From Bacteroidia bacterium (GTDB lineage Bacteria > Bacteroidota > Bacteroidia > B-17B0 > Aurantibacillaceae): a stretch of DNA of 64,000 bases. Both the position numbers and the translations under genes were made by a program. The DNA lies in NCBI GenBank assembly GCA_022841465.1, contig JALHRL010000004.1, positions 1 through 64,000 on the forward strand, read 5' to 3'. The notes beneath the pieces were generated by a model. It ran no database searches. It was not told the DNA's origin and worked only from the letters and a program-made list of their open reading frames with translations. Below are positions 19,595-28,450 of this stretch, piece by piece (position 1 is the first letter of the stretch; the number at the start of each line of letters is the position of its first letter).

Positions 19595-20749
19595 CTATTC
19601 TTCTTCCTCTTCACTGTTTTTTAACTTTGCTAAAATATCGTACGCTCCATTAATAACAATTTTCTGATCAAGGCTTAGTTCCCCTTCAAAACTAACTTCT
19701 GTGTAATCCAATTCACTTACTCCCTTTTTAACTTCTACCATTCTAAAATGATTCGTTTCTTTTTCAGCAACAAAAACATAATCCTTTCCTTCAAAACTCA
19801 CAATTGCCGCATTTGGTAAAGCACTTACATTTTGAGCACCTGCTTCTATAAATGCACTTAAATACGTTCCGGGCAATAAACTTGCATCTTCTTTGTCTAA
19901 ATGACAATGTACTCGAACAGTTCTATCATTTCCAATTTCTTTACCTATCAAATAAACCGTTGCAGTGCGCACTTCGGTTTCATTTGCCAGTGAAAATCTC
20001 ACCCTCTGCCCTGTTTTAACCTTTTGAATATCTTTTTCAAATACTACTAATTCGGCATGTAAATGCTCTGTATCTACAATCTTAAATAACACATCTGTTG
20101 AATTAACATGCTTTCCAATATTCACATTTACTACCGTTACAAACCCATTGATTGGTGATGTAATTGATATGGTACTTTGAATATTTTTTCCATTTAAATT
20201 ATCTGCATTTATACCAATCATACCCAATTTTTGTTTTAAACCTGAATTTTTTGCCAACATACTTTCATAATTGGATTTTGCTTGCTGAACGGTTTTTTGC
20301 GCATTCACATTTTCCTTTTGCAATTCAAGCTGACGTTTATAATCCAACTCTAGAAACTCTAACTGACTTTTACTTTCTAAAAAATCTTGTTGTATCTGAA
20401 CATAATCAGGATGTTGCATAACAATAAGAACCTGACCTTTATGTACCTTCATTCCTTGCAATAATTCTGTGTTTTTTACAAAGCCACCCATAGGTGCCGA
20501 TATGGTAACCAAATTCTGTGGGGGCACATCCAATATTCCGTTTACCTTTATTGCACTACTCAGGTTTTTCATTTCTATCTTTCCCAACTTAAGATTTACT
20601 GTTGTTACTTGTTCTTGGGTTAATTCCACAACATTCTCAACTTCTTTATGATGGCTAGATTGAGAACTATCAGTATTATTTCTACAAGATGTTATCACCA
20701 ATAAGAATAACAGCGGTGTAATTATTTTATTTATTTTTTGCTTGTTCAT
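19595..20749 (-). CDS. RND efflux periplasmic adaptor (membrane fusion protein), lipoprotein
   Basis: Adaptor linking the inner-membrane pump to the outer membrane, CzcB/CusB type. I chose the ATG at 20749, which yields a lipoprotein signal (NKQKINKIITPLLFLLVITSC with Cys22) and lies 13 bases after the pump gene. An ATG at 20779 would overlap the pump gene. Visible are a lipoyl-like half (ISAPMGGFVKNTELLQGMKVHKGQVL), a coiled hairpin (residues ~110-160), the second half (ITSPINGFVTVVNVNIGKHV) and beta-barrel parts. The C-terminus is an acidic EEEEE tail. It is the last gene of the metal-efflux operon. Confidence 0.92.
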   Translation of the reverse strand: MNKQKINKIITPLLFLLVITSCRNNTDSSQSSHHKEVENVVELTQEQVTTVNLKLGKIEMKNLSSAIKVNGILDVPPQNLVTISAPMGGFVKNTELLQGMKVHKGQVLIVMQHPDYVQIQQDFLESKSQLEFLELDYKRQLELQKENVNAQKTVQQAKSNYESMLAKNSGLKQKLGMIGINADNLNGKNIQSTISITSPINGFVTVVNVNIGKHVNSTDVLFKIVDTEHLHAELVVFEKDIQKVKTGQRVRFSLANETEVRTATVYLIGKEIGNDRTVRVHCHLDKEDASLLPGTYLSAFIEAGAQNVSALPNAAIVSFEGKDYVFVAEKETNHFRMVEVKKGVSELDYTEVSFEGELSLDQKIVINGAYDILAKLKNSEEEEE

Positions 20750-20762
20750 ATAGCGTAATTTT

Positions 20763-23700
20763 TTAATTATTTTTTCCAATAATATATTCTATGTATATTA
20801 TATTTTGATTGTATTTATTTAAACTACTTAAATAATTGTATTTAATCACCAATGCACTTTTAATTGCCTGCAAATACTCTACATATCCAATTTCTCCACT
20901 TTTAAATCCGGTGATAGCCTGCTTAATTATTACGTTTGCATTTGGTAATGCGTTTTCTTCATAATAAGTAAGCGTATTGTTGTTTTGAGTTAATTCCTGA
21001 ATACTTTGTAAATACAAATTTTGCCAATTTATCTGTTCTTGCTGAAGATTACTTTCGCTTACCTTTTGCTGGTAATTTGCAGCTTTTACTTTTGAGGTAT
21101 GAGGTAAAAACCAAAGTGGTAAAGCGATTCCAAACTGTAAACCGGTAAATCGCTTTGATGAATTAAAATACTGATCGGTGCCATTTATATTTTGGTAACC
21201 AATTAAACTCTGGTTAAAATAGCCAATCATAAAATCAGGGAGCGCTTTATTTGATTCAACTGATTTTTGCCTTTTACTTATTTCAACTTGCTGTTTTAAA
21301 TACAATAAAAAAGGGTTTGAATTATATGCGCCACTATCTGCGGGTAAATCAATTTCCCACTTTTTAAACTCTTTGTTCTCAATTTTAACCGGTAATTTGC
21401 TATTCATAAGAGACAGTAATTGCAACTGATACATTTTTATTTCGGTTTGATTTTGTTTTAATAAATTACGTACTTCCATCAGTTGGGTTTCGGCTGTTGT
21501 TTTTTCTAAAAAATTACTTTCGCCCGATTTAAAACGAGCATTGGCTGCATTTGAAAAAGAACTGAAAATACTGTCTTGCTGCATTAATAAAACGTTTTGC
21601 GCATTCAGAAACTCTAAATAACAATAAGTTTGCTTTATTTCACTTAATAGTTCATTTTTAGAAACTTCTAATTTTAATTCACTTCCTTTTGTATGTGCTT
21701 TGTATAAATTACCGGTGGCACCAAACAATGTAGGAAATGGTATTGTTTGCGTAATGCTAATATTATTATCGGTATTTAAAGAATTATACTGACCGTACAT
21801 AAAGTTCACATTAGTTTTACCAATTTCAGTAGCTGTTTTTTGTAAAGTGCGATTGTAATTTACCTCATAAGTGTTTGCTTTAATTTTACCATTGTTTTTT
21901 AAAGATATATCAATAGCCTGTTGTAGAGTTATATAATTATTAGGTACCTGTGCATTACTTAAAATGGGAAAAAGCAAAATTCCCATTACTAAACCATTTA
22001 TTGTTTTACTTACTTTTAATTTTCCCATTCTTTCAAAATAACAATAAAGTATCGGTAATATTAAAAGGGTTAACAAAGTGGCTGTTATTAAACCTCCAAT
22101 AACAACGGTGGCCAAAGGTTTTTGTACTTCGGCACCCGAACCGTGCGAAAGCGCCATGGGTAAAAAACCTAATGATGCCACCAGAGCAGTCATAATTACC
22201 GGGCGCAATCTTACCAATGTTCCTTCTTTAATTATTTCATTTGTATCAGTCATACCTTCTTTTTTTAATCTATTAAATTCAGCAATTAATACAATTCCGT
22301 TTAATACTGCTACACCAAATAAAGCAATAAAGCCAACTCCTGCTGAAATGCTAAATGGCATGTCTCTTAACCACAATGCAAAAATTCCGCCAATTGCAGA
22401 AAGTGGAATAGCAGTAAATATTAATAAACTTTGTTTAAAGGAATGGAATGTAAAATACAACAACATAAAAATTAATAGTAAAGCAACAGGTACAGCAATA
22501 GACAAACGCTGACGAGCTTCCATTAAATTTTTAAATGTTCCGCCGTACGTAGGATAATATCCACTTTTAAACGTAATCTTTCTTTCAATTTCGTTTTGAA
22601 TTTCTTTTACTACACTTTCTATATCGCGTTCTCGTACATTAAAACCAACTGTAATCCTTCGCTTTGCATCATCGCGCTGAATTTGATTAGGGCTAATTTT
22701 AAATTCTACTTCTGCCAATTGCGAAATTGGTACTTGATTTCCGTTTGGCGTAGAAACAAATAAATTTCTAACATCCTCAATTCCTGCTCTATTCTCCTTT
22801 TCTAATCTAACAACCATGTCAAATCTTTTTTCCTCTTCATACACATAACCCGCAAAATCACCAGCAAAACCAGCTTTAATCACTCGATTTACATCTTCTA
22901 TATTCAACCCAAACTGAGCAATTCTATCTCTATTAAATTTTACAACAATTTGCGATTGACCGGTAACTTCTTCCACGTATACATCTTGGGCGCCTTTTAT
23001 TTTTGAGGCAATTTTACCTACACTATTAGCGTAATCGGTTAAGGCATTTAAATCTTCACCATAAATTTTAATTACCACATCTTGTCGGGCTCCTGTCATT
23101 AATTCATTAAACCGCATTTGTATGGGTTGCTGAAAACCAAATGTAACACCCGGAATTACTTTTAATGCTTCACCCATTTTTTCAGCTAACTCCTCTCTAT
23201 TGGAAGCACTTGTCCATTCCGATTTATCTTTTAAAATTATCATTAAGTCGCATGCTTCCACCGGCATGGGGTCTGTAGGAATTTCACTTGAACCCACTTT
23301 GCCAATTACTTCAATTACTTCCGGAAACTTTTCTTTCAAAACTTTTGCGCCTCTTAAAGCTGCTTCAATTGTTTTAGAAATAGAACTTCCTTGCAATGTT
23401 CTGGTTTCTACTGCAAAATCACCTTCATCTAAAGTTGGTATAAATTCACCACCCATTTTATTAAACACTAACAAACTCGCCACTAATAAAACAACAGAAC
23501 CAATTAAAACCATCCCTTTTTTATTTAATGCAAACATCAACATAGGTTGGTAAATTTTTTGTAATTGTTCCATAAACCTATCGGATATGTTTCGTTTGTG
23601 AGCCGTTTTTTTACTTAGAAATAAAGAAGAAATCATAGGAACATAAGTTAGAGACAAAATAAACGCGCCAAGGATAGCAAATGAAACTGTTTGCGCCATG

Positions 23701-25142
23701 GGTTTAAACATTTTTCCTTCTACACCTACCAATGCAAGTATTGGTAAATAAACAATTAAAATTATTATTTCACCAAAGGCCGCAGAATTCCTGATTTTTG
23801 ATGCAGATTCATAAACCTCTTGATTCATTTCCTTTTGCGTAAGCTGTTTACCACCAAACTTTAAAAACATACTTTTACCGGTCATATGATGTAAAGTGGC
23901 TTCTACTATAATTACAGCGCCATCTACAATTAAACCAAAATCAATTGCTCCTAAACTCATTAAGTTGCCGGATACTCCAAATAAATTCATTAAAGAAATT
24001 GCAAACAACATTGCTAAAGGAATTACAGATGCAACAATAATTCCTGCTCTAAAATTTCCAAGTAACAAAACCAAAACAAAAATTACAATTAAAGCTCCTT
24101 CTGCTAAATTTCTTGTAACCGTATTAATGGCATTATTAACCAACTTCGTTCTGTCTAAAAAAGGTTCAATAACCACTCCTTTGGGTAATGTTTTTTCTAT
24201 TTGCTTAATTTTCTCCTTTACATTTTTAATTACCTCCGATGAATTGGCGCCTTTTAACATCATAACAATTGCTCCAACCACTTCCCCTTCATCATTTCTA
24301 GTCATAGCTCCGTAACGCGTTGCATGTCCAAGTTTTATATCGGCTAGATTTCTAATTAATACAGGAATACCATCCGAATTAAGTTTTACAACAATTTTTT
24401 CAATATCTTCTTTCGATTCAATTAAACCTTCACTTCTTATAAAATATGCGTTTGGATTTTTATCTATATATGCTCCGCCGGTATTTTGATTGTTTTTTTC
24501 AAGCGCAATAAAAACATCATTAATACTTATGTTCATGCTACGGAGCTTATCAGGGTTTAATGAAATCTCGTATTGTTTTAAATATCCCCCAAAACTACTC
24601 ACCTCGGCCACTCCTTCTGTTCCCAAAAGTTGCCTGCGCACAATCCAATCTTGAATGGTTCTTAAATCCATTGGTGAAAATTTTTCCTCATAACCTTTTT
24701 CTGTATGAATTACATACTGATAAATTTCACCCAATCCGGTTGTGAGCGGTGCTAATTCGGGCACACCAACTCCCGCTGGTATTATTGTTTTTGCCTCAAT
24801 TAATCGTTCGTTTACCTGTTGCCTAGCCCAATAAACATCAACACTTTCTTTAAAAACAATGGTTACTACCGATAAACCAAATCGTGAAAAAGAGCGAACT
24901 TCTTCTATTCCGGGAATTGTAGCCATGGTTTGCTCAACCGGAAATGTTACCAACCTCTCAATATCTTGAGCAGCTAAAGATGGCGAAACTGTGAGAATTT
25001 GTACTTGATTATTTGTAATATCAGGAACAGCATCAATTGGAAGCTTTGTTACAGAATAAGTTCCCCAAGCTATTAATGCCAGGGTAAATAAACCAATAAT
25101 AAACTTATTGTTTATAGAAAAGTGAATTACTTTATCTAACAT
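20763..25142 (-). CDS. CzcA-type heavy-metal RND pump fused to a TolC-like outer-membrane factor
   Basis: Proton-driven divalent-metal efflux pump of 1,459 residues. Residues 1 to about 1030 are an RND transporter (starts MLDKVIHFSINNKFIIGLF). The TM4 motif is DFGLIVDGAVIIVEA, the DFGxxxDGA form of the divalent-metal (CzcA) subclass rather than the CusA Cu/Ag form. From about 1060 a second module begins with its own signal-like segment (GLVMGILLFPILSNAQVPNNYITLQQAIDISLKNN) and continues as a TolC-type channel with long helices. The fusion puts pump and outer-membrane factor in one polypeptide. The metal is inferred only to class. Confidence 0.93.
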   Translation of the reverse strand: MLDKVIHFSINNKFIIGLFTLALIAWGTYSVTKLPIDAVPDITNNQVQILTVSPSLAAQDIERLVTFPVEQTMATIPGIEEVRSFSRFGLSVVTIVFKESVDVYWARQQVNERLIEAKTIIPAGVGVPELAPLTTGLGEIYQYVIHTEKGYEEKFSPMDLRTIQDWIVRRQLLGTEGVAEVSSFGGYLKQYEISLNPDKLRSMNISINDVFIALEKNNQNTGGAYIDKNPNAYFIRSEGLIESKEDIEKIVVKLNSDGIPVLIRNLADIKLGHATRYGAMTRNDEGEVVGAIVMMLKGANSSEVIKNVKEKIKQIEKTLPKGVVIEPFLDRTKLVNNAINTVTRNLAEGALIVIFVLVLLLGNFRAGIIVASVIPLAMLFAISLMNLFGVSGNLMSLGAIDFGLIVDGAVIIVEATLHHMTGKSMFLKFGGKQLTQKEMNQEVYESASKIRNSAAFGEIIILIVYLPILALVGVEGKMFKPMAQTVSFAILGAFILSLTYVPMISSLFLSKKTAHKRNISDRFMEQLQKIYQPMLMFALNKKGMVLIGSVVLLVASLLVFNKMGGEFIPTLDEGDFAVETRTLQGSSISKTIEAALRGAKVLKEKFPEVIEVIGKVGSSEIPTDPMPVEACDLMIILKDKSEWTSASNREELAEKMGEALKVIPGVTFGFQQPIQMRFNELMTGARQDVVIKIYGEDLNALTDYANSVGKIASKIKGAQDVYVEEVTGQSQIVVKFNRDRIAQFGLNIEDVNRVIKAGFAGDFAGYVYEEEKRFDMVVRLEKENRAGIEDVRNLFVSTPNGNQVPISQLAEVEFKISPNQIQRDDAKRRITVGFNVRERDIESVVKEIQNEIERKITFKSGYYPTYGGTFKNLMEARQRLSIAVPVALLLIFMLLYFTFHSFKQSLLIFTAIPLSAIGGIFALWLRDMPFSISAGVGFIALFGVAVLNGIVLIAEFNRLKKEGMTDTNEIIKEGTLVRLRPVIMTALVASLGFLPMALSHGSGAEVQKPLATVVIGGLITATLLTLLILPILYCYFERMGKLKVSKTINGLVMGILLFPILSNAQVPNNYITLQQAIDISLKNNGKIKANTYEVNYNRTLQKTATEIGKTNVNFMYGQYNSLNTDNNISITQTIPFPTLFGATGNLYKAHTKGSELKLEVSKNELLSEIKQTYCYLEFLNAQNVLLMQQDSIFSSFSNAANARFKSGESNFLEKTTAETQLMEVRNLLKQNQTEIKMYQLQLLSLMNSKLPVKIENKEFKKWEIDLPADSGAYNSNPFLLYLKQQVEISKRQKSVESNKALPDFMIGYFNQSLIGYQNINGTDQYFNSSKRFTGLQFGIALPLWFLPHTSKVKAANYQQKVSESNLQQEQINWQNLYLQSIQELTQNNNTLTYYEENALPNANVIIKQAITGFKSGEIGYVEYLQAIKSALVIKYNYLSSLNKYNQNIIYIEYIIGKNN

Positions 25143-25160
25143 AATTTATTCAAATAAACA

Positions 25161-25185
25161 TAAGCAATGCATAAGGCAATGCTTA
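25161..25185 (-). other. Hairpin between the leader gene and the CzcA-type pump gene
   Basis: TAAGCAATGC at 25161-25170 and GCAATGCTTA at 25176-25185 form a 10-bp stem with one A-A mismatch and a 5-base loop. It lies in the 107-base spacer within the operon, 18 bases before the pump start codon. No T-run follows, so it is not a normal terminator. It may influence mRNA stability or pump translation; this is inference. Confidence 0.5.
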
Positions 25186-25249
25186 CAGTGTTAATACTAT
25201 TAAAAAATAACAAGAGAGATTTTGCGAAAATTAAATTCGCTTAAGAAAA

Positions 25250-25657
25250 TTAAACAAGCTTTGGGGGTTGCCAAATGGTACAAATATCAAGACTTTCAAT
25301 ACGTTCGTTTTCATTTACAAAACCAACATTAATTATTTGCACATAATTAAAACATGAGTTTATGTTATTAGAAATAAAACCAATTATTGGCATATGAACA
25401 CTAACACAACAATTTCCGCAATGCTTAAAAGGAAGGTTACAATCATCGTCATCGTATGACTCTTGCTCACCTTGCATTTCATTTTGATGATTTGAATAAT
25501 GTTGCTGTAAAAAATCTATAAAATCATGCACATCTCGTTTCTCTTCTGCATGATGAAAATAATGTGTAAACAAACGAGGGATTTTTACCAATTCTTCGGC
25601 AAAAACACTATTTGTAACAATTTGAAGCAGTAAAAATATAGCAATAATTTTCCTCAC
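25250..25657 (-). CDS. Small secreted His/Cys-containing protein heading the metal-efflux operon
   Basis: 135 residues, not assigned to a named family. The GTG at 25657 gives a clean signal peptide (M/V-RKIIAIFLLLQIVTNSVFA). An upstream TTG at 25693 is also in frame but coincides with the -33 promoter element, so I rejected it. The mature protein is rich in possible metal ligands: HYFHHAEEKRDVHDF, HYSNHQ, the acidic run YDDDDC, then CNLPFKHCGNCC. It ends IWQPPKLV. Position as first gene before the CzcA-type pump suggests a periplasmic metal-binding or sensing role; this is inference. Confidence 0.8.
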   Translation of the reverse strand: MRKIIAIFLLLQIVTNSVFAEELVKIPRLFTHYFHHAEEKRDVHDFIDFLQQHYSNHQNEMQGEQESYDDDDCNLPFKHCGNCCVSVHMPIIGFISNNINSCFNYVQIINVGFVNENERIESLDICTIWQPPKLV

Positions 25658-25662
25658 TATTC

Positions 25663-25693
25663 CAAAGGTACATTTTTTTAAGTTAGCTGTCAA
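25663..25693 (-). promoter_or_regulatory. Promoter of the metal-efflux operon
   Basis: On the minus strand TTG (25693-25691), 20 bases, then TACCTTTG (25670-25663), a full match to the Bacteroidota TTG/TAnnTTTG promoter. The box ends five bases before the GTG start at 25657, leaving almost no 5' UTR. Confidence 0.65.
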
Positions 25694-25753
25694 GAGACGC
25701 TGATATCTATCATTTTACCATAAAACAGCATTTTCTGTTAAGAAAATTTACGT

Positions 25754-26449
25754 TCACTCCTTGCGCTCGTTATAAATATAATTAATAATGGTTCCTTCGT
25801 TTGATTCAGAGTCTTCACTTTTCGGGAATTCATCATCTTCTTTTTCCTCTTCCCATTCAAACTTTTTTGGTTGCGGACCCTCTTTTCTGTAATTAAAAGC
25901 AACCAATAAGCCGGAAATAGCCCCAAATAAATGTCCTTCCCAACTCATCTCTTTTTTTAAGGGGAAAATTCCCCACATAATACTGCCATACAAAAACACC
26001 ACCAAAGCAGAAACCACCATTAAGTTGCGATGTTTACGAAATACTCCGCTAAAAAATAAAAATGTTGCCAAGCCATAAATTAAGGTGCTTGCGCCAATAT
26101 GGTAAACAGGGTAATATTCATTGTTTCTTCCTCCAATCCACAACCATAAACCGCTAATTAACCAAATCCAAACAAAAGCTTGTTTTGCAATTGGTTTGTA
26201 AAAGAAAAACAATATCATTCCTAAAACCAACAACGGCAAACTGTTTGAAGTAATATGATCTATATCACCGTGAATAAAAACAGACAAAAATATTCCTTTT
26301 AATCCGCTTAGGGTACGCGGCAATACACCAAATTCTGAAAAACGTATTCCGCTGCTGTTTTCTACCCAAAAAACCAACCACAATACCGCTATAAAACATA
26401 ACGGATAAATAGAAATACTAAAGATTTTTTTTAGGAGATAATTTTTCAA
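25754..26449 (-). CDS. Rhomboid-family intramembrane serine protease
   Basis: Polytopic membrane protease of 231 residues that cuts within or near transmembrane helices. The catalytic Ser121 lies in HIGAST (GxS form) and His173 in GHLFGAISGLL. The oxyanion-side HxxxN motif is HITSN (His65, Asn69). Six hydrophobic helices are visible, and the C-terminal ~45 residues are charged and cytosolic (EWEEEKEDDEFPKSEDSESNE). The start is TTG at 26449; the nearest ATG is out of frame. Substrates are unknown. Confidence 0.9.
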   Translation of the reverse strand: MKNYLLKKIFSISIYPLCFIAVLWLVFWVENSSGIRFSEFGVLPRTLSGLKGIFLSVFIHGDIDHITSNSLPLLVLGMILFFFYKPIAKQAFVWIWLISGLWLWIGGRNNEYYPVYHIGASTLIYGLATFLFFSGVFRKHRNLMVVSALVVFLYGSIMWGIFPLKKEMSWEGHLFGAISGLLVAFNYRKEGPQPKKFEWEEEKEDDEFPKSEDSESNEGTIINYIYNERKE

Positions 26450-26507
26450 GATAAAATTCTAAAACATGAAGTTAAAGAATTAAAATAAAGGGTAGATTAA
26501 TTTAAGA

Positions 26508-27140
26508 TTATTTCACAGGAACCATAATTCTGGTTAACCATTTCGATTCGTCTTTTTCAAGAGTGGGATCGGTAATGTAATACTCGCGCATGGGCCCGCT
26601 TTGATCCATCTTTACTTTAGCTAAATAAGCTTTAATTTCATCATAAGCCGTATATAAATTGTAATAAGGGCCGTAATAATTATAAATTAACATTTTATCT
26701 TGCTCTAACACCACAATTTTGCTGTGCTTGGGTTGTTTCTTGGGAACTTCCTTTATGGGTATTATACACTCAAAAACAAAATTTGATGTATCGTTATTAT
26801 AATATATTGCACCGGCAGCTCCATCTACCACTAATTTTAAATCATCAATATCTTTTTGAACTAAGGCAAACGAGTTGGCTAAAACTTTTGGAACGTTTCT
26901 TAATGGTGCTGAATCTCCACGTAAAATGGTTAACATTTCCGGCACATCAAAAACACCAAGTATTCCTTTATTATTGGTTAAATGCTCAAAGCTTTTTATT
27001 TTTTTATGCAAGGGTTCAATATTTACGGCATCAATAGTATCAATATCTACTATTTTGTTATTATTAACTGATTCTTCATCTGAAGAACAAGAAACAATTG
27101 TTGCTGCAACTACTAAAAATAAAAAAAGCTTCTTCATCAT
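26508..27140 (-). CDS. Lipoprotein with GyrI-like effector-binding domain
   Basis: 210 residues beginning with a lipoprotein signal (MMKKLFLFLVVAATIVSC). The C-terminal ~150 residues resemble the GyrI-like/SOUL-type small-molecule-binding fold: ALVQKDIDDLKLVV, then IVVLEQDKMLIYNYYGPY, a helix (YDEIKAYLAK) and GPMREYYITDPTLEKDESKWLTRIMVPV, the characteristic end. That domain is usually cytosolic and attached to AraC-type regulators; here it is predicted to be anchored in the cell envelope. The start codon abuts the aminotransferase stop, so the two are cotranscribed. Ligand unknown. Confidence 0.8.
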   Translation of the reverse strand: MMKKLFLFLVVAATIVSCSSDEESVNNNKIVDIDTIDAVNIEPLHKKIKSFEHLTNNKGILGVFDVPEMLTILRGDSAPLRNVPKVLANSFALVQKDIDDLKLVVDGAAGAIYYNNDTSNFVFECIIPIKEVPKKQPKHSKIVVLEQDKMLIYNYYGPYYNLYTAYDEIKAYLAKVKMDQSGPMREYYITDPTLEKDESKWLTRIMVPVK

Positions 27141-28340
27141 TTAAATTGTTTTACCCGGATATACTTTCAATGCCTCTTCTAAGCATGTTACGGCATTCTT
27201 TAAATCACTTGTGTTTAAAACGTATGCAATACGAACTTCATTATGTCCTGCTCCCGGCGTAGAATAAAAACCTGCTGCAGGAGCTAACATTACTGTTTGT
27301 TGGTTGAAATTAAAATCCTCTAGTAACCATTGGCAAAATTTATCTGCATTATCAATTGGTAAACGTGCAATACAATAAAATGCACCGCTTGGTTTTGGAC
27401 AAAACACACCCGGAATTTTATTTAAAGCATCAATTACAAAATCTCTACGTGCAATGTATTCCTTTTTTACTCCTTCAAAATAACTTTTTGGTGTTTCTAA
27501 AGCTGCCTCTGCGCCTATTTGTCCATAGCTTGGGGGACTTAATCTTGCCTGTGCAAATTTTAAAGCCGCAGCCATTACCTCTTTATTTTTACTAATCATA
27601 GCCCCAATACGCGCTCCACATGCGCTGTAACGTTTACTGATAGAATCTAATAATATTACATTGTTTTCAATTCCCGGCAAATGCATTACACTCACATATT
27701 CTTTACCATCATAACAAAACTCGCGGTACACTTCATCACTCAATAAAAACAAATCATATTTTAAAACCAATTCGCGTAAGGCATTTAATTCAGCCTTGGT
27801 ATATAAATAACCCGTAGGATTTCCCGGATTACAAATCATTATCCCTTTTGTTTTGGGTGTAATTAGTTTTTCAAATTCTTCAATGGGCGGTAAAGCAAAA
27901 CCACTTTCAATATAACTGCGAATAGGTTTTACGGTTACATCGGCAGAAGTAGAAAACCCATTGTAGTTTGCGTAAAAAGGTTCGGGTATAATAACTTCAT
28001 CACCTGCATTAAAGCAAGTCATCATAGCAATTTGAATGGCCTCACTTCCTCCATTGGTAATAATAATATCGCTAGGGTCTATGTTAATATTATATTCTTT
28101 ATAATATCCGCATAATTTAGTTCTGTAACTAATATTTCCGGCACTGTGCGAATACTCTAAAACCTTAACATCTGCGTTTTTAACTGCATTTAAAAAGCTC
28201 GGAGGGGTTTCAATATCAGGTTGACCTATATTTAGGTGGAATATTTTAATTCCTTTTTTCTTTGCTGCATCTGCAAAGGGTACCAACTTCCTTATTGGAG
28301 AAGAAGGCATTTGTGTAGCTTTAGATGAAAGTTTTGGCAT
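27141..28340 (-). CDS. Pyridoxal-phosphate aminotransferase (class I/II, fold type I)
   Basis: Aspartate-aminotransferase-like enzyme of 399 residues. The start ATG at 28340 gives the family N-terminus MPKLSSKATQMPSSPIRKLVPFADAAKKKGI. A longer ATG at 28394 lies upstream of the -7 box and is unlikely. PLP-site features: FHLNIGQPDIETPP, TNGGSEAIQIAM, CNPGNPTGYL, SDEVYREFCYDG, the lysine region LLDSISKRYSACGARIG (SxSKxxxxxGxRxG) and the C-terminal arginine block NEVRIAYVL. Which amino acid it transaminates is not clear. Confidence 0.92.
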   Translation of the reverse strand: MPKLSSKATQMPSSPIRKLVPFADAAKKKGIKIFHLNIGQPDIETPPSFLNAVKNADVKVLEYSHSAGNISYRTKLCGYYKEYNINIDPSDIIITNGGSEAIQIAMMTCFNAGDEVIIPEPFYANYNGFSTSADVTVKPIRSYIESGFALPPIEEFEKLITPKTKGIMICNPGNPTGYLYTKAELNALRELVLKYDLFLLSDEVYREFCYDGKEYVSVMHLPGIENNVILLDSISKRYSACGARIGAMISKNKEVMAAALKFAQARLSPPSYGQIGAEAALETPKSYFEGVKKEYIARRDFVIDALNKIPGVFCPKPSGAFYCIARLPIDNADKFCQWLLEDFNFNQQTVMLAPAAGFYSTPGAGHNEVRIAYVLNTSDLKNAVTCLEEALKVYPGKTI

Positions 28341-28361
28341 TATTTCTAAAATAAAAAACAA

Positions 28362-28369
28362 CAAAGATA
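28362..28369 (-). promoter_or_regulatory. -7 box upstream of the aminotransferase gene
   Basis: TATCTTTG on the minus strand matches TAnnTTTG. It lies downstream of the alternative ATG at 28394 and 21 bases before the ATG at 28340, which supports the shorter start. A TTG is present 15 bases upstream of the box, closer than the usual spacing. Confidence 0.45.
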
Positions 28370-28450
28370 GTGAAAATTTGTTGGCAATTTTCATGGATTT
28401 GTGGGTATCAATACCATTAAAAATCCCTTATATTTGAAGGTTACATTTTT

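Noticed and set aside
22078-22512. Plus-strand open frames of 100-170 codons inside the RND genes (also at 23200-23553, 23896-24315 and 41612-42121)
   Set aside because: They run antisense to strong RND coding sequence, have no family match and show biased composition typical of reverse-frame shadows.
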